Source of the DNA: Fragilaria crotonensis
Taxonomy: Eukaryota; Bacillariophyta; Fragilariophyceae; Fragilariales; Fragilariaceae
Assembly (NCBI GenBank): GCA_022925895.1
Contig: JAKSYS010000179.1
Span: 30,536 to 94,535, forward strand
Direction: 5' to 3'
Length of the DNA stretch: 64,000 nucleotides
Shown piece after piece: positions 10,897-23,000 of the stretch (within the stretch, counting starts at the first letter, position 1; every line of letters begins with the position of its first letter). The notes under the pieces were generated by a model. That model made no database searches, was not told the DNA's origin, and saw only the letters and a list, made by a program, of their open reading frames with translations. The position numbers and the translations under genes were made by a program.

Positions 10897-12448
10897 TCAG
10901 TGTGGTTTTTGTCTCACGCGTTCATTGAAGTTAAAGCTTTCCTTTAAGGAGCCCAGCCAATCGGCAGAGTGGTCAGCTCTGTTGATAGTAGGCACGGGAT
11001 AGTGACTCATTTGTATCTGTACAGAATCCCCTCTGTGCAACACACGACGGTAGCGACCGTCGAATGCAACACTAGCGTCGGCTCGTGCGTCATCGGGAAC
11101 GTAACAGCGTAATATCACAGAGTCAGGAAACACCATAGAGCGAAATGATAGAACATGCGGACAAATGGGAGTGATGAGGATGCCTGGAACTGCGGGATGA
11201 ACGACTGACCCACCGGCTGCCATGCTGTAAGCTGTTGACCCAGTTGGACTTCAAGGAAAGGTGAGAGTGACCGAGAAAGGATATGTTGATATGAACCAAC
11301 CAAAAGAGACAAACTCACGTTGCAAATATAATTCCATCTGCTTGGACGGTGGTCAGGTGCAAGTCGTCAACAAAACATTCTAGTGCAGACAGAAATGGAC
11401 TAGCTCCTCTGTCGATCACGACTTCATTCAGAACATTGAATCGTGCACGGACGACACCTTCTCGGTTAATAACGCGAGCATCTAGTCGCATACGCATAGA
11501 AATGCAAATTCTGTTTCCTAAACCCAAATTGAAACTCGACATGGATTCCTTCCGTAGCTTGTACGAGGGTCGAATTTCCTCTGGATCGCGGTCGTCGACC
11601 ATTTCGGGATTGCCATTGCACAGTCCTAGCGCAATGGTGATGGCCCGCACCATTTCATCTCGTGAGAATCGCGTGAGGAAACCTAAACTTCCCCCGGCGA
11701 CGCAAAGGATGGGAGGGCACGAGGCTTGAAAAATCATGCTGGCATGCATCAGCAGGCCATCTCCTCCCAACGTACAAATTAGATCCGGCGTGGGATGGTC
11801 CATCATGTTTGCCCGCGACTCCCCCATGATTTCATCATCCATCGCCACGTGATTGCCACCAAAGCCATTGACTGGTTTAGGCTCAAAGAGCTTAATTTTT
11901 TCGTCGTCGACCCCGTAGTAGTGTTTGAACTTGGCTGCCAAATCGGCAGCTACGAAGATTTCTAAATCCATCGTAGTGAGTTCCCGAACTGCTTCGGCCG
12001 CTACTCGTGTCAGCTCCTCATCGCCTTGCTTGACCAATAAAAATACGGATTGCACCTTAGTCTTGTAATCCGTTGGTGTTTCGTCCTCCCACACGTAACA
12101 CACCTGACCAGTAGCCGGGCCATCGAATTCTAATTGATTGTTGCTTCCAACAACGCGTTCTCGAATCACTTCCTTGCAAGTTTCTCGACCACACCACATG
12201 AGATCCATCTTCTTTCTCCGTTCTTCACCGTGGGAAATTTCATTCCTAGAGTCACCTTTGCTGAATAATGCCTTTTCCACTAATTCCACACTAACTTCCG
12301 TAGATTCGCTGCCATCTTCAAGTGAAAATGGAGTGAATAGGCCATCCTCCACCATGAAGTGATTAGACTTGATTCTTAATTCTTGAACGACATGGAATGC
12401 CTGTGAGAGGGCGAGACATGGTACTAGCCTGGCTAGACAAGTTCTCAT
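10897..12448 (-). CDS. NADK: NAD kinase, probably plastid-targeted
   Basis: Two exons on the minus strand: 12448-11319 and 11248-10897, separated by a 70 nt intron (gtgagt...ttgaag) that splits a Thr codon; the product is 493 residues. Hallmarks in order are the nucleotide-binding GGDG (TLGGDGLLMHAS), the GSLGFLTRF loop, NEVVIDRG, the TPTGSTAYSMAAGG motif rebuilt exactly across the splice, and ITPICPHVLSFR. The enzyme phosphorylates NAD to NADP using ATP. The N-terminus (MRTCLARLVPCLALSQAFHV) is a signal peptide ending in SQAF, resembling the diatom plastid 'ASAF' cleavage motif, so I infer import into the plastid, where NADP is the photosynthetic electron acceptor. About 300 residues precede or surround the usual core, longer than bacterial enzymes but in line with plant NADK2/3-type proteins. 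Confidence 0.92.
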
Positions 12449-13189
12449 GGTCTCTTGGTGTTACGGCAGTTGAAAAGGAAAAGAATCTGGATTTTACATG
12501 CAGTTGAAGTTCGCACTGCACTGGCTGGTTCCAAGAATTCACCCCCGGTCCCCCGGTCCCCCGGTCTGCACCACACTCCACACTGCAACCTGCAACCTGC
12601 AACACTTCACACGTCAGCCTTTCGTGTGTTGTTTCGCGGCGCCTTGTATGGCTACCGTAGACGTCGTACCAACTGTGTGTCGTAATCGACTTTGCATCTT
12701 TGCATACAAGTATGTCATAGAAAGTAGAACCCAGTACCAGGTACAAGCACCATGGCTTATGCACAGTTATGCATTATGCATATGCATCGTGCACATAGTC
12801 TATGTAGTTCATAGTTCGTTTGTACTATAGACTATAGACTATAGACTCTACGGTACAAGTAGTCTATATAGACTACGGACTGGTGGTTACGAGAATCCCC
12901 CTCAACTCCGGCGTTCTATTGCGTTCTACACTTCACGTAATAGCTCGTGATCTCTACCTTTATTAGTTAGAGCTTGAAGCACAAGTACGTACTCCAGACT
13001 CCAGAGTAGTACAGTAATATGACACACTACCGTACCCATAGTACAGTACAGTAGGTACATCGGTGATGTCAGCCTTCAGCCGCCTGAACCGACGAATCGC
13101 GGGAATATACGGTTGCAAGATTCGTTTATTCTGTTCCGAAAGTTCGACAGAAATTCAAACGAGGTTCTGTTCCTCAACGTTGCCCGACC
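12449..13189. other. Divergent spacer between NAD kinase and the F-box-like gene
   Basis: About 740 nt shared as the upstream region of two genes transcribed away from each other. The middle carries C-rich (12540-12565), actatagactatag-type (12825-12850) and GTAC-rich (12720-13060) simple patterns. No core promoter element could be assigned. Confidence 0.5.
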
Positions 13190-15268
13190 ATGACGACGCT
13201 ACGAATGTTTGATTCCTTGTGCGACAACACCCTAACACATGTCCTATTCTTTCTAGACTTCCATTCCGCTGTGCGTGTCGCCAAGGTCACCTCCAAGGCA
13301 TTATCCCAGCGCCTGGCAAACTGTACGCACGTATGGAAGGACGTTTTCCGTCGTCACTGCTTCGCGCCGTTTCCAGGCGGATGTGACGACTATCTTCAGG
13401 AATGCTACAGACGACGGCAACTGCTCCGAAATCTAATTGGTCAACAACGTCGTTCAAAAACAAGCTTTAACCTACCAAATCGTTATTTCTACTTCGTCCC
13501 TGTCACACCGGACGAGAACGATGAATGGGATATCGCCCCTCCGGTCGACTTTGACTGTCCCTCCTTCCTTCTTACCAGTCCTGGAACCTCGGGTGAACTT
13601 GTCTTTCTGGATCCATTCGATGGATCTCTGGTGGTTCAAGAATCGTGTCTTGACAATGCTGTAGCAAGTGACGAAGCCATGATGGAACAAGCAATGACAG
13701 ATGCTGCGACGCTGATCAAGCATAGAGACACTTTGGGCCTCAAAGATCTAAAGGAAGAACACATTGCAGGTGCTGTGATTGAAGAGTCAGTTTATCGAAA
13801 TCACAACATGGAACACTATCAACAGGAGCCTACTGCGGTCTTGATGGATTTAGGCGACTACTACAATACCGACCTATCGCAATACTTTATTCTGCGTAGT
13901 AGAAGTCGACCTGGTGACAATCTGACACTGGGAGAGGACGAAGAAGTGGAAATTGACATGGTTGGCATTGAATCGAAGCCTATTTTAATGGGCGAGACCA
14001 TTGTTGGAACAGCTGTGGCGGTTGGGCGAACCTTCTGCAGTGACGCGGATTCGTGGTCGTCGGAGCCCAAGGTTGTTTCGGAACTCATAGTCTGGAAGCG
14101 AGAAGAGGGCGGAGATTTCAACCAGCGATTTGTCTGTCGCGTTCGCAGCACTTACATCACTATGGATATGGACCCCGTCTTTCAGCGAGTATATTTCGTG
14201 TTTCCTTTCAATGAAGGGCCTTTCCGTAGGTTTGATGCCGACCTTCACGATGAACACACAGACAACGTGGATTTTAGTGGAGGCTGTCGAGTTGTGGCTG
14301 CCTATCCGCTGAGATCTTATCCTGACAAAGACAATGGTGACACCAGAGATTCCGGCCCGCAACACTTTCCCAAGCCAGAATTCATCCTAAAATGCGACAA
14401 TGCAGTGAGCGCCTTTGCAGTGACTCCAGGGGGCGAAATCGTCTTGGCATCCACCACAAAAGGGACTATCGAAGTGTGGGAAACTGGAGACGTTGGATCT
14501 GGTGTAAAACGACTTCATGTGGTGGATGTCAAGCGAGCCCTGGCCACGAAAAGACAGGCATTCGATGGAATGCCAACGTCTATGGAGTCCGCCGCGTCTG
14601 AAGAAGGCGAAATTAGGGATCGAGCAGCTGCGGCGCAGAGCCCGCTGTTGACTCCTCATCCATCTGGCGACCGCGACGGCGATGGCGGAATGGACGATGT
14701 ACAGCCAGTTGCTATCGAGAGTGTCGTCAGCCCAATCGTAACGTCCTTCCATTTCCCTTCCCACTGTCAAATCGACAGCTGTGGATTCATGACTCTCAAC
14801 CATATTCACGGCCAGGGATCGTGGTTGCTCTTTTGGACAAAGGAGAAGCGCTCGGGTTCCTTCGAAGCTAACACAACCATAGCATTGCCACTCTCATCTC
14901 GAAGAAAACCTTGCATCCACTACGACGGACGCCGTATTGTGGTTTTCGGACAAGATCACATCGGAATGATTATTCTCGTGTATAGGGTTCTGAACTCATG
15001 GGAAGACCTGGGAGCTTTCGAAGACAAAGTCTTCAGCAAGGGCGACGAGGCTGCGGGGGTTCGAAATCTCACTTCTCCGCATCGCGTCAAATTTGTCAAT
15101 CGCATTCGCCACGGCGCTTTGGGAGGTATGCAATACTACGATTCAGCCTACATGACGGCCAATGAACGTTTCATTGTTGTCAACACAAAGACTGGTAACC
15201 TGCTCGGTGGAGGATCCACGCCATGTACTGATGGTTTGTTGGTGCTTGACCTAGAGGAATTGCCTTAG
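13190..15268 (+). CDS. F-box-like protein with a probable beta-propeller C-terminus
   Basis: Single exon, 692 residues, with a good start context (gaccatgacg). Residues about 1-55 (LCDNTLTHVLFFLDFHSAVR, then VTSKALSQRLANCTHVWKDV) have the F-box layout: a leading Leu/Pro-type helix, hydrophobic heptads and the late W-x-x-[VL]. The rest has WD-like stretches, for example AFAVTPGGEIVLASTTKGTI followed by EVWETGDV, and ERFIVVNTKTGNLLGG near the C-terminus. F-box proteins link substrates to SCF ubiquitin ligases through Skp1; here the propeller would be the substrate reader. Substrate and exact family are unknown. Two acidic or serine-rich inserts (about residues 465-510) interrupt the propeller. 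Confidence 0.78.
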   Translation: MTTLRMFDSLCDNTLTHVLFFLDFHSAVRVAKVTSKALSQRLANCTHVWKDVFRRHCFAPFPGGCDDYLQECYRRRQLLRNLIGQQRRSKTSFNLPNRYFYFVPVTPDENDEWDIAPPVDFDCPSFLLTSPGTSGELVFLDPFDGSLVVQESCLDNAVASDEAMMEQAMTDAATLIKHRDTLGLKDLKEEHIAGAVIEESVYRNHNMEHYQQEPTAVLMDLGDYYNTDLSQYFILRSRSRPGDNLTLGEDEEVEIDMVGIESKPILMGETIVGTAVAVGRTFCSDADSWSSEPKVVSELIVWKREEGGDFNQRFVCRVRSTYITMDMDPVFQRVYFVFPFNEGPFRRFDADLHDEHTDNVDFSGGCRVVAAYPLRSYPDKDNGDTRDSGPQHFPKPEFILKCDNAVSAFAVTPGGEIVLASTTKGTIEVWETGDVGSGVKRLHVVDVKRALATKRQAFDGMPTSMESAASEEGEIRDRAAAAQSPLLTPHPSGDRDGDGGMDDVQPVAIESVVSPIVTSFHFPSHCQIDSCGFMTLNHIHGQGSWLLFWTKEKRSGSFEANTTIALPLSSRRKPCIHYDGRRIVVFGQDHIGMIILVYRVLNSWEDLGAFEDKVFSKGDEAAGVRNLTSPHRVKFVNRIRHGALGGMQYYDSAYMTANERFIVVNTKTGNLLGGGSTPCTDGLLVLDLEELP

Positions 15269-16140
15269 CAATAGTGCTGCCAGAACAATGATTTCGAAGG
15301 CAAGGATCGAGCGAGGAGTTGAATGCAGGCAACTCGGAGTAGAGAGAAAGTGCTCCTGCTCAATTACATGCTTCTGAGGACGATAACAATACAAAACGAG
15401 TGAGACACAAATGAAATGTTCATTAGAGTTGAAACGACAGGACTTGAACACTCCCCTCAGCTCTCATAATCCTTGAAATTCATTAGCCGACTGGGTACTA
15501 GGTAGTCTAAACTGCCTTCGCCAGTCCCCTACTAGAAAAGGATCCTCTTGCTATCAAACCTTCCCCAACCGTAGGGGTCGATGTGCAGCAAACAAGGGCC
15601 TCTCAAATGTCATGCTTTCATCATCGGGGTGCGTCATCTTGAAACAGCGAATGTGCGCATTGAGTGCTTGATTGTCTCATCGCAACGTACCTCGCATTTT
15701 CAAAGGTGTCTCGGTGCTCTTCTGGGACTACCAGGTAGTGCGATTGTTATGTTTGATGCAAAGCAACATCTGTCGGCGCTAGGCAACACCCACCCTCACA
15801 TGCATCAGTGATAATCACTTCGCTTTGGTGCCGTAGTAGCAGTGTTCAGCTTCAAGCTGCACTGTCGTATTTCATCGGTAAGATGGTACTGCAGTACAGT
15901 CCGAGCAACAATTCCACCTACTGTACCAAGTTCTGTACTGGTTTACCATTATACTGTACTGGAACCCAAGAACGTAGTACTGGAGGTTCCGGAATTTCTG
16001 CTTTTATCCTAAGTATTTCTTCTACAGGACTTTTTGTGTATCAGATTGCCACGCGAAACGGACAAAATAGACTGATCGATTTGGTTGGAGCCTGTTGGTA
16101 TTCGTAGGTGCTCAAGTACAATGGACAATTATCATTTTCT
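15269..16140. other. Spacer downstream of the F-box-like gene
   Basis: No supported gene. GTAC words cluster at 15880-15980. Small open frames on both strands lack recognisable content. Confidence 0.45.
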
Positions 16141-16600
16141 GATTAGACGGATTTTATTATAGAAGAAGAAAGTCCGCAGATTTCTTTCTCCTAATTTCTT
16201 TCTTCTACTTAAGCAAATTGAAGCTTCTTCAATTTTCTTCTAGTTTCTCCCTTTTTCTCCTTTTTTCTAAACAGCTTCTCCTATTTTCTCCCTTTTGCTT
16301 CCTTTCGCTTACTACGTTGCAAGTCGTAGTAGAATTTAATTTCGTTGATACGAACTCGAACATATAATACGTGTCGTACATAAAATTCAACTTTGAGCTG
16401 CGAGGTATACACTGCTTTAAAAGCCTATTTTGGACCATGCCACACACTTTTCCAAATGAGCGAGTAGAGCTTCTCTCTTTTTTCTTCCTTTTTCTCCTTT
16501 TTTCTTCACGGAATTTTTTCTTTCTTCCTTTCTCTTCTTTTTTCTTCCAGATTTTTTCCTTTCTTCCTTTTACTTGCTTTTTCTTCCGGGGTTTCTATGA
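16141..16600. repeat. Polypyrimidine-rich tract
   Basis: Two long stretches of nearly pure C/T on the plus strand, about 16170-16315 and 16470-16590, made of TTTCTTCC/TTTTCTCC units separated by about 150 nt of mixed sequence. The apparent ORF through it is Phe/Leu/Ser low complexity caused by the repeat and is not a gene. Mirror-type pyrimidine tracts can form triplex DNA; whether this one does is not known. Confidence 0.75.
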
Positions 16601-16818
16601 ATGTATATAGAACTTGCATATGAATCGATGGACTTGTTTTGCTCATCACGTTTTCAATTTCGGTTGATGTCCTAGGTTATCACGTCATGGCACGCAGAAA
16701 AAAAGAAACGGTTTTGAAAAAAGTCCTTAAACATGAAAGAAAAACTAGTCCGAAAGCAAATATTCCGGGACCTCCTGGTACTGTACTCCGAGGTGGACCA
16801 CTTAGATTTGAACAGTAC

Positions 16819-17555
16819 CAGTTAAAAATGGCTTTGAGCCCTTAAAAAAAATTGAGCCACTAAATGGTGTAATTTTCACGACGTCTACAAAAAAGGTACT
16901 CAATATCATTTTGACTACTTCTTCACATACGGCAATGATGTTCCTTGCGATGTGGAGCTACGTTCCTTTGCTGTGCAAAACAGGCATTTTGGAAGCCGGG
17001 GTTTTGCTAACCGCACTGGACGATGGCACCTCGGAGATTTTGCACATCTCAAATTTTCCACCATTGAGCCGGGCCACCAATTTAATGTAGACATACCACA
17101 CAGTATTTTTTTTAATGCTTGCGAGAAATATAGACAACAGCTTAACTGTAGTTTTCGCGCCATGTACTTTTTATGTGATGAATTACATCATGTTTTGGCG
17201 TGATACCTATGTGCGACGTAGAATCAGCGTAGCAGTACAAAGAAATTGGGTGAAGACGATAATGAAATCATGTTGAATGGAGTAAAAAAACTCAACGGAC
17301 AATTATTGAAAAATATTCAGGTATGAATATAAATCAGTAAATTGCTTAGAGCCATTAAACCGAGAACGACGCTTGTAGAAGCATCAATATCTTCATGAAT
17401 TCTTTGTCCAGTATAGAAATGATTCAACCATGTGGTAGCATAAAGCATGATCGACATGTGTGGCACTTGAAGTTAATTGCATTGCATCGGATTGTCATTG
17501 AGAACTTTTTAGTCCAACATGGTGTTTTTTAATGACTCAAAGCCATTTTTAACTG
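16819..17555. mobile_element. Non-autonomous DNA element of 737 bp with 20 bp perfect terminal inverted repeats
   Basis: The left end 16819-16838 (CAGTTAAAAATGGCTTTGAG) is the exact inverse of 17536-17555, and similarity continues inward imperfectly. GTAC flanks both sides (16815-16818 and 17556-17559); because GTAC is its own inverse it may be a 4 bp target duplication, or the duplication may be just TA. The first 11 bases and the CTTTGA block match the ends of the 5.7 kb element at 29012-34690, so both belong to one family. Internal frames (about 83 aa on plus at 16952-17203 and 82 aa on minus) are not recognisable; no transposase is present, hence non-autonomous. Confidence 0.8.
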
Positions 17556-17876
17556 GTACCTGGAGTACTACAGTACTACACTGGTAAAAGTACTACGAGG
17601 TGCGAATTGTGCCCATAGGGGGCATAGCGTACTGGTTCTAGTACCAGTGCTGTATTTCTTGGCCAGCATCCACCAATGAAGTATAGGCGACTACCATTCG
17701 TACTTCAGTACGAGTAACAGGTAGCACTCCTTTATCCTGTACAGTATGCATGCTGTATGTGAGTAGATGTGCAACATCCAACAAAAGCCGACAAGACGAT
17801 TGTCTCGTCCTCATTTTGATTCTGACTCTCCTGTCAATCACCTTAATCGCTCCAGTATATACATCATCATTATTCA

Positions 17877-18428
17877 ATGTTTTACGTCAAGGAACTGGAG
17901 CATGAGATTGTGTTGGAACCGATGCACTTCGGCCAAAAGCTTCGATCTACGATTGTCCGTCTCTTGAAGGAGGAGGTTGAAGGCCTGGCCCTGGCTAACT
18001 ATGGTTACGTCGTGAACGTCATTGAAGTTAAGGAGGAGCAGATCCGTTTTGGAATCATCGAATACGATACTGGCGATGTCGTCTTTGATGTGAAATACAC
18101 GGCACTTCTATTGCGGCCTTTTATCAATGAAGTTTTGGATGCGACCGTGTCCATCTGCTCGCCCTTGGGTTTCTTCGCTTTTGTCGGCCCTTTGCGAATC
18201 TTTGTTTCAAAGCATTCCATGCCGGAAGACATGATGAATGGCTTTGATGGAGACAAAGATGCATGGGTGTCTGATGACAAAGAAGTCATAATTACGGCGG
18301 GCTGTGGAATTCGCGTCCGCATCAAGGGGCGAACGGTTGAGCAGGGGAATATTTCGGCGATTGCAACAATTAAAGACAACTACTTGGGTCTTATTGATGA
18401 TGGGAGTGGGGATAATACAGATCAATAG
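17877..18428 (+). CDS. POLR2G: RNA polymerase II subunit RPB7
   Basis: Single exon, 183 residues, close to the 171-172 of yeast and human RPB7. The start MFYVKELEHEIVLEPMHFG is diagnostic (human MFYHISLEHEILLHP). The first half is the tip RNP-like domain with EVEGLALANYGYVV and VVFDVKYTALLLRPF. The second half is the S1/OB domain with GFFAFVGPLRIFVSKHSMPE and ends IKDNYLGLID, as in the family. RPB7 pairs with RPB4 in the Pol II stalk that binds emerging RNA and initiation factors. A roughly ten-residue acidic tail (DDGSGDNTDQ) is an extension. The gene converges on the FKBP gene with only 41 nt between the stop codons. Confidence 0.96.
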   Translation: MFYVKELEHEIVLEPMHFGQKLRSTIVRLLKEEVEGLALANYGYVVNVIEVKEEQIRFGIIEYDTGDVVFDVKYTALLLRPFINEVLDATVSICSPLGFFAFVGPLRIFVSKHSMPEDMMNGFDGDKDAWVSDDKEVIITAGCGIRVRIKGRTVEQGNISAIATIKDNYLGLIDDGSGDNTDQ

Positions 18429-18469
18429 TAAAAGTTTCAAGTGTGAGAGTCTGTGCTTTCTATTCTATT

Positions 18470-19291
18470 TTAGGAGACTTTAAACAATTCAACCTCAAAC
18501 TTGAGTGTAGCTCCTGGTGGAATGGTATCTCCACTCCCAGCTTCGCCGTACGCCAAATCACTTGGGATAACAAGCGTAGCCTTACCACCCTCCTTCATCA
18601 AGGCAAGTCCCTCCTGCCATCCTTGAATGACACCAGAGAGTGGGAAGGAGATCGTTTGCCCGCGATCGACCGACGAGTCGAAGACAGTACCATCAGTCAG
18701 GGTGCCGTGATAGTGAACTTCCACCATATTCGAAGTCGTTGGTTGCTTTCCAGTACCCTCTACCATGGAGTAGTAAACTAGTCCAGAGTCAAGCTTGATC
18801 GCTTCTTCGGTGCAGTCCAAGAAGTTGGCGATAAACTCAGCCCCCTCTTTCTTGACAATTTCAACAATATTTGCAGTACGCTCTGAAAGGATCTTGTTGA
18901 GTTGAGGTCCATACTTCATCAAAATAACGCGATCATCAGTAATGGACGTTCCGCGGAGTTGATCGGCGAAGGCTTCCAAGAGAATTTCCATTTCATCCTC
19001 TTCAAGCAAGGTTTTCAAGTTTCCCTGGCCACCAACTTGCATCGCTAGATTGGTACCAAGGGCGTAGAAGGGCATCTTATCATCGGGATATGGCATGGGA
19101 ACGTCCGACATGAAGCGCGCAGTGGACGCCTAACATGGGAAAAGGGTGAGTCTGTGTCAGGATCCGATTAGCGCAAGAAAGGTTGCGGTTCGGATACGTA
19201 CTCGAATCCCGAACTTGGCAGCCGATGAAAAGGCGGTCGCAACACGCGGTGCAGAAAGAAGAGTGAAAAGGCTCATTGCAGTGATGCGCAT
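18470..19291 (-). CDS. FKBP-type peptidyl-prolyl isomerase, plastid-targeted
   Basis: Two exons: 19291-19202 and 19129-18470 with a 72 nt intron (gtacgt...tgttag), phase 0, giving 249 residues. Exon 1 encodes a signal peptide (MRITAMSLFTLLSAPRVATA) followed by F-S-S, so the cleavage context TAF fits the diatom plastid motif; ending the gene at the internal ATG (19111) would miss it. Residues about 50-135 resemble the N-terminal dimerisation domain of Mip/FkpA-type FKBPs. The C-terminal catalytic domain has VEVHYHGTLTDGTVFDSS, FPLSGVIQGWQEGLALMKEG and IPSDLAYGEAG...IPPGATLKFEVEL. It catalyses cis-trans isomerisation of prolyl bonds and assists folding. Location in the plastid is inferred from the presequence only. 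Confidence 0.92.
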
Positions 19292-20091
19292 TTCTATTTC
19301 ACACTCAAGCTGGATAGAACCCACTTGATAAGATTTTTGTTGTGTGGATCTCTAAAACTGGCATTCAGAGTCCCGATTCATCAGTTTGATGGAGGAGGAA
19401 AGCAGATGCTGACACATCCTCTTTAGACTCAACCTTAATGAGTTGATGGTTGACGCCTGTTAGTGCGTGCCGTGTGAGAGCCGAGGCCAGGTGGAACGTG
19501 GACCTCAAACAAGTTGCTTGGGTTATCGGTTGTCACATTATCACTGATAAGGTTAGTGTTAAACGGGTATTCCAATGAAAAATGGACGTTCAATATGCAA
19601 AGCTACATAAACAAATAACTTTTAATGATAAGTTCGAGCAACGGCAATTTCGTGACAAATCAATTCCGTTCCCAGCATATGTTCTGAGCTCATACCCGCC
19701 AACTCACTATGTTGTACCTCTTGTCGATATTCAAATCGGAAGGTTGAGTATATGTACATGGAGAAGTAGTACCTGAGTACTTCTTAAGCCTCAGGACTCA
19801 GGATCCCAGGTTTTGCGTTGTGGTTGAATTCCTCATTCAGCTCCTTTGTTTACCTGGGTTACAGTCCACAGACATCGTTGTGACTCACATCAGCAGATTA
19901 CATTCAAAAGCAGGAAGCCTTGTCGATCAATAAAGTGGTACCAGGTAGGTGATAGTAAAGGGCGTTGCGATTTGATGATCGGATTGGAAGATCGTCTAGG
20001 AGAATCATGTTGGTGAAGCAGCTCTTAATTTTATTCTCACAAATCGTTTATTCTATTTTTCCAGTCTGGAAAAACTGTCAGTAGCTCATCT
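19292..20091. other. Divergent spacer between FKBP and ARM gene 1
   Basis: About 800 nt with no supported gene; it must hold the promoters of two genes pointing away from each other. Nothing with recognisable regulatory structure was seen. Confidence 0.45.
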
Positions 20092-23000
20092 ATGTCATTC
20101 TTCGGAATCCGATTCGGCGGTGGTGACGATCAAGTTGCCGATTCGATTCCCGAAACTCCTACCACAGTCCCCAACGCAGCTACTGGTGAATCGGAATCAA
20201 ATGTGCAAGCTCAAAGTTTCCGTATTAGTTCGGAAAGTGACGGCGAACGCGAAATGACGCAGGAGGAAGTGAACAAGCTAGTGCACGAAGCTCTCCGTCG
20301 TGCCCGCAGAGCGACCTCGAACAAGGAAGGAAGGGAAGATACCCCACTGAGTGCCTCCTCTACTCCCACATCGCATAAGAGTGCTTCTACCAGGAGTCCT
20401 CCTTCACGGTATCGCCTGCCTCAAACGGTGCTCGCTTCAGACTCCGATCCCAGCCAGAGACACACGGACGCGCTCCTCTCGCCTACCATGGATTCGTTGA
20501 TTGGATCGATCGGTAATAGCCATAGTATGATGAGCACCAATTCGAGTGATTCTGTCTTGAGAAAAGTAGAGGAAGAGATTCAAGCCGCTAGGAAAGCTGC
20601 GCTTGATACGACCAGAAGGCTCCGCACTTTGTCTGCAGCGTCGCAAAGCTTTGACCAACCTTATGAGGTCGCCCTATCACCGACGGCTGAACTCATGGAC
20701 ATTCTTGATGACCACCTGGCTGATGACGAAGACTTGCGCACAATTCTGGATACAAACGACGACGAGGAACAAGGGAGTGTAGAAGTCCACATTTTGGATG
20801 ACAATATATTTGAAATCGCACAGGAGGAGATGGAGGCAGAGTTTGCCGATACTCCCACCAAAGCTCCATCGTCAGTTCATGCGGTGGGGATGCCATTGCA
20901 AGATGAAGGCCCACGACTCCGACTCGGATACAACCCAGAACCCGTTACTGAAGGTAATGGTATCACCTTAAGTCCACAAGATGTAATCAAGCAAACTGTG
21001 AAGCCAGTTGAACCGATCGAAAGAGTTGTAAACGAAGGCGTTGGTATTTCCGAATTATCTGTTGAAGCTCCACCAATCAAAGCTGCCAAGGGTCAATTTG
21101 GCGATATTCTAGATGAAAAGGTGCTTTCGCAATCGAATCTGGATTTCGAAGAGAAGAAGGTGGATGATAGCAATTTAATTAACCCTTTATCGCCGAAGAA
21201 TGAGCTCCTCAAGTCTGGAACGTCAGTCGAAGACGTTAAACATCCTGAAATTCCTGTACAAGAAGGAGTTGCAACCGAGCCAACAGCGGCGCGAGATGAT
21301 ACAGAGCTCATTGACGAAGAGGGTTTTGAGGCCGAAGATGTGTTGATTCAGTGGCGTTCAAGCGAGATTTCTAGCACCGACTTCGAAAGAGATCCGCAGT
21401 TGAATCCGTCTGACGAAAGTCAGGTAGGGCCGACTTTGGCTACCAACCCAACACGTAGCGATGGTGACAAAGAATCGGCTGTTGACAAGGAGGTTGCTAC
21501 CTCCGCGGATCTACCTGACGACTTGCGAGAGGAAACGAAGTCTGACACTTCTTTGTTGAAGGACAGTTCTAGCGGCAAACAGACTGACTCTGAATTTACC
21601 GAAGTCACTGTGAGTGATGTCCCCCGCATTGGAAGTGACATCCTCGTACCCAAAGAGATGGACGACCAAGGACCTGTGCAGGAAGTCGAAAGCGCAGAAT
21701 CGGACTACACGGAAGAGACAGTATCTGATGCAGAAGAAAGTTCACAGATGGCGCACGAAGCGGTATCTCATCAGGATGAGATGAAGGTCGTCGAGCAACC
21801 TCGTGACGCGCCAATCTCTGGGGAAGCCTCAACCCCGGATGAGCTCGTTTCAAATTTTGAAGGCGATGTTGGAGGGCATGACGCTGACGATGATTCCGAG
21901 TACACTGAGGAGACTGTACATGATGAGATGGAAACAGATCAGAGTCCCGCCGAGCCTGCGTCGTATTTGGAAGAGGTGAAGGGTCTCACTATGTCAGAGA
22001 ACGACGCAGCGGCCTTGACCCCAGAAAATTCGGTTGAAGAGGACGGCGTTAAGAGCCGACCGCAAACCGGCGTTCCTTCCGTGCTGCAGCCTGTTGATGT
22101 TGTGCCGAAAATTTCAGATACATACCGGATCCCTTTTCACTCAGCTAACCCGACAGATCAGCAATCACCACACACTGCGAAGTCGGACAGCTCGACGTTG
22201 CTTCTCGCACCAACAACTGACAAGCTTCATTTCAGACACCCGTATCCGTATCCGCCCCCGCTACCGAAACCACGCCCTGCATCGGTCATCATCCAAGAAC
22301 ATCGATTAGGCGTTCCAGAGCCTTTCACGAAGTGGTTCCGTACTACACCCGAGCTTGAAAAGCTTTTCATGGCGGCTCGCGATGATTCTCTGCAACGCAG
22401 AAGCAATGCTTGCGGTGCACTCAAGGTTCTGTCGCAAAAGAGAAAGAATCAAGTGGCGCTGGTACGGACGGCAGGTTTTCTTGACTCGTTAGTGTTTGCT
22501 ATTGCTGCTCGCATTCCCAACACCCTTGAGACAGACATTGCCCTTGATGCGAGGGGGCGTGCTGTTTCGACCCTTTTGAACGTGGCAGAACCGAAAGGAA
22601 ACCGCCAGGTGATTCTTGCACATGATGGCGTTGCTGCGTGCCTAGTAAAGGTAGTCAACGAGGATCTTGGTGAGGCAAGAGTCCAAGCTTGCGCGGCAAT
22701 CGCAACGCTTGCCAAAACACCATTGAATCGGGAGTTCTTGGCGACTGTGCCAGGTCTTCTGGATACCCTGGCTTTGGTCCTCCTCGGCTCCATTGATGGT
22801 GAGGAATCTGTAGGACCTGAGGATACCGAGGATCGGAAGGGATCAGCTGAAGATAGTGTCGATCTCGACAGCGACGACGACACAACTTCCGCTGGACTTT
22901 CCAATTCATCGTCGACCCTCGAAGACGATGGAACTCACGACGATGGGACGCATGATGATGGAACGCGCGATGATGGAACTCATGACGACTCCACTCAGGG

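Noticed and set aside
16371-16610. 79-residue Phe/Leu-rich open frame
   Set aside because: It is generated by the TTTCTTCC tract and has no other support.
18005-18379. 124-residue minus-strand frame over RPB7
   Set aside because: Shadow of the highly conserved RPB7 coding sequence.
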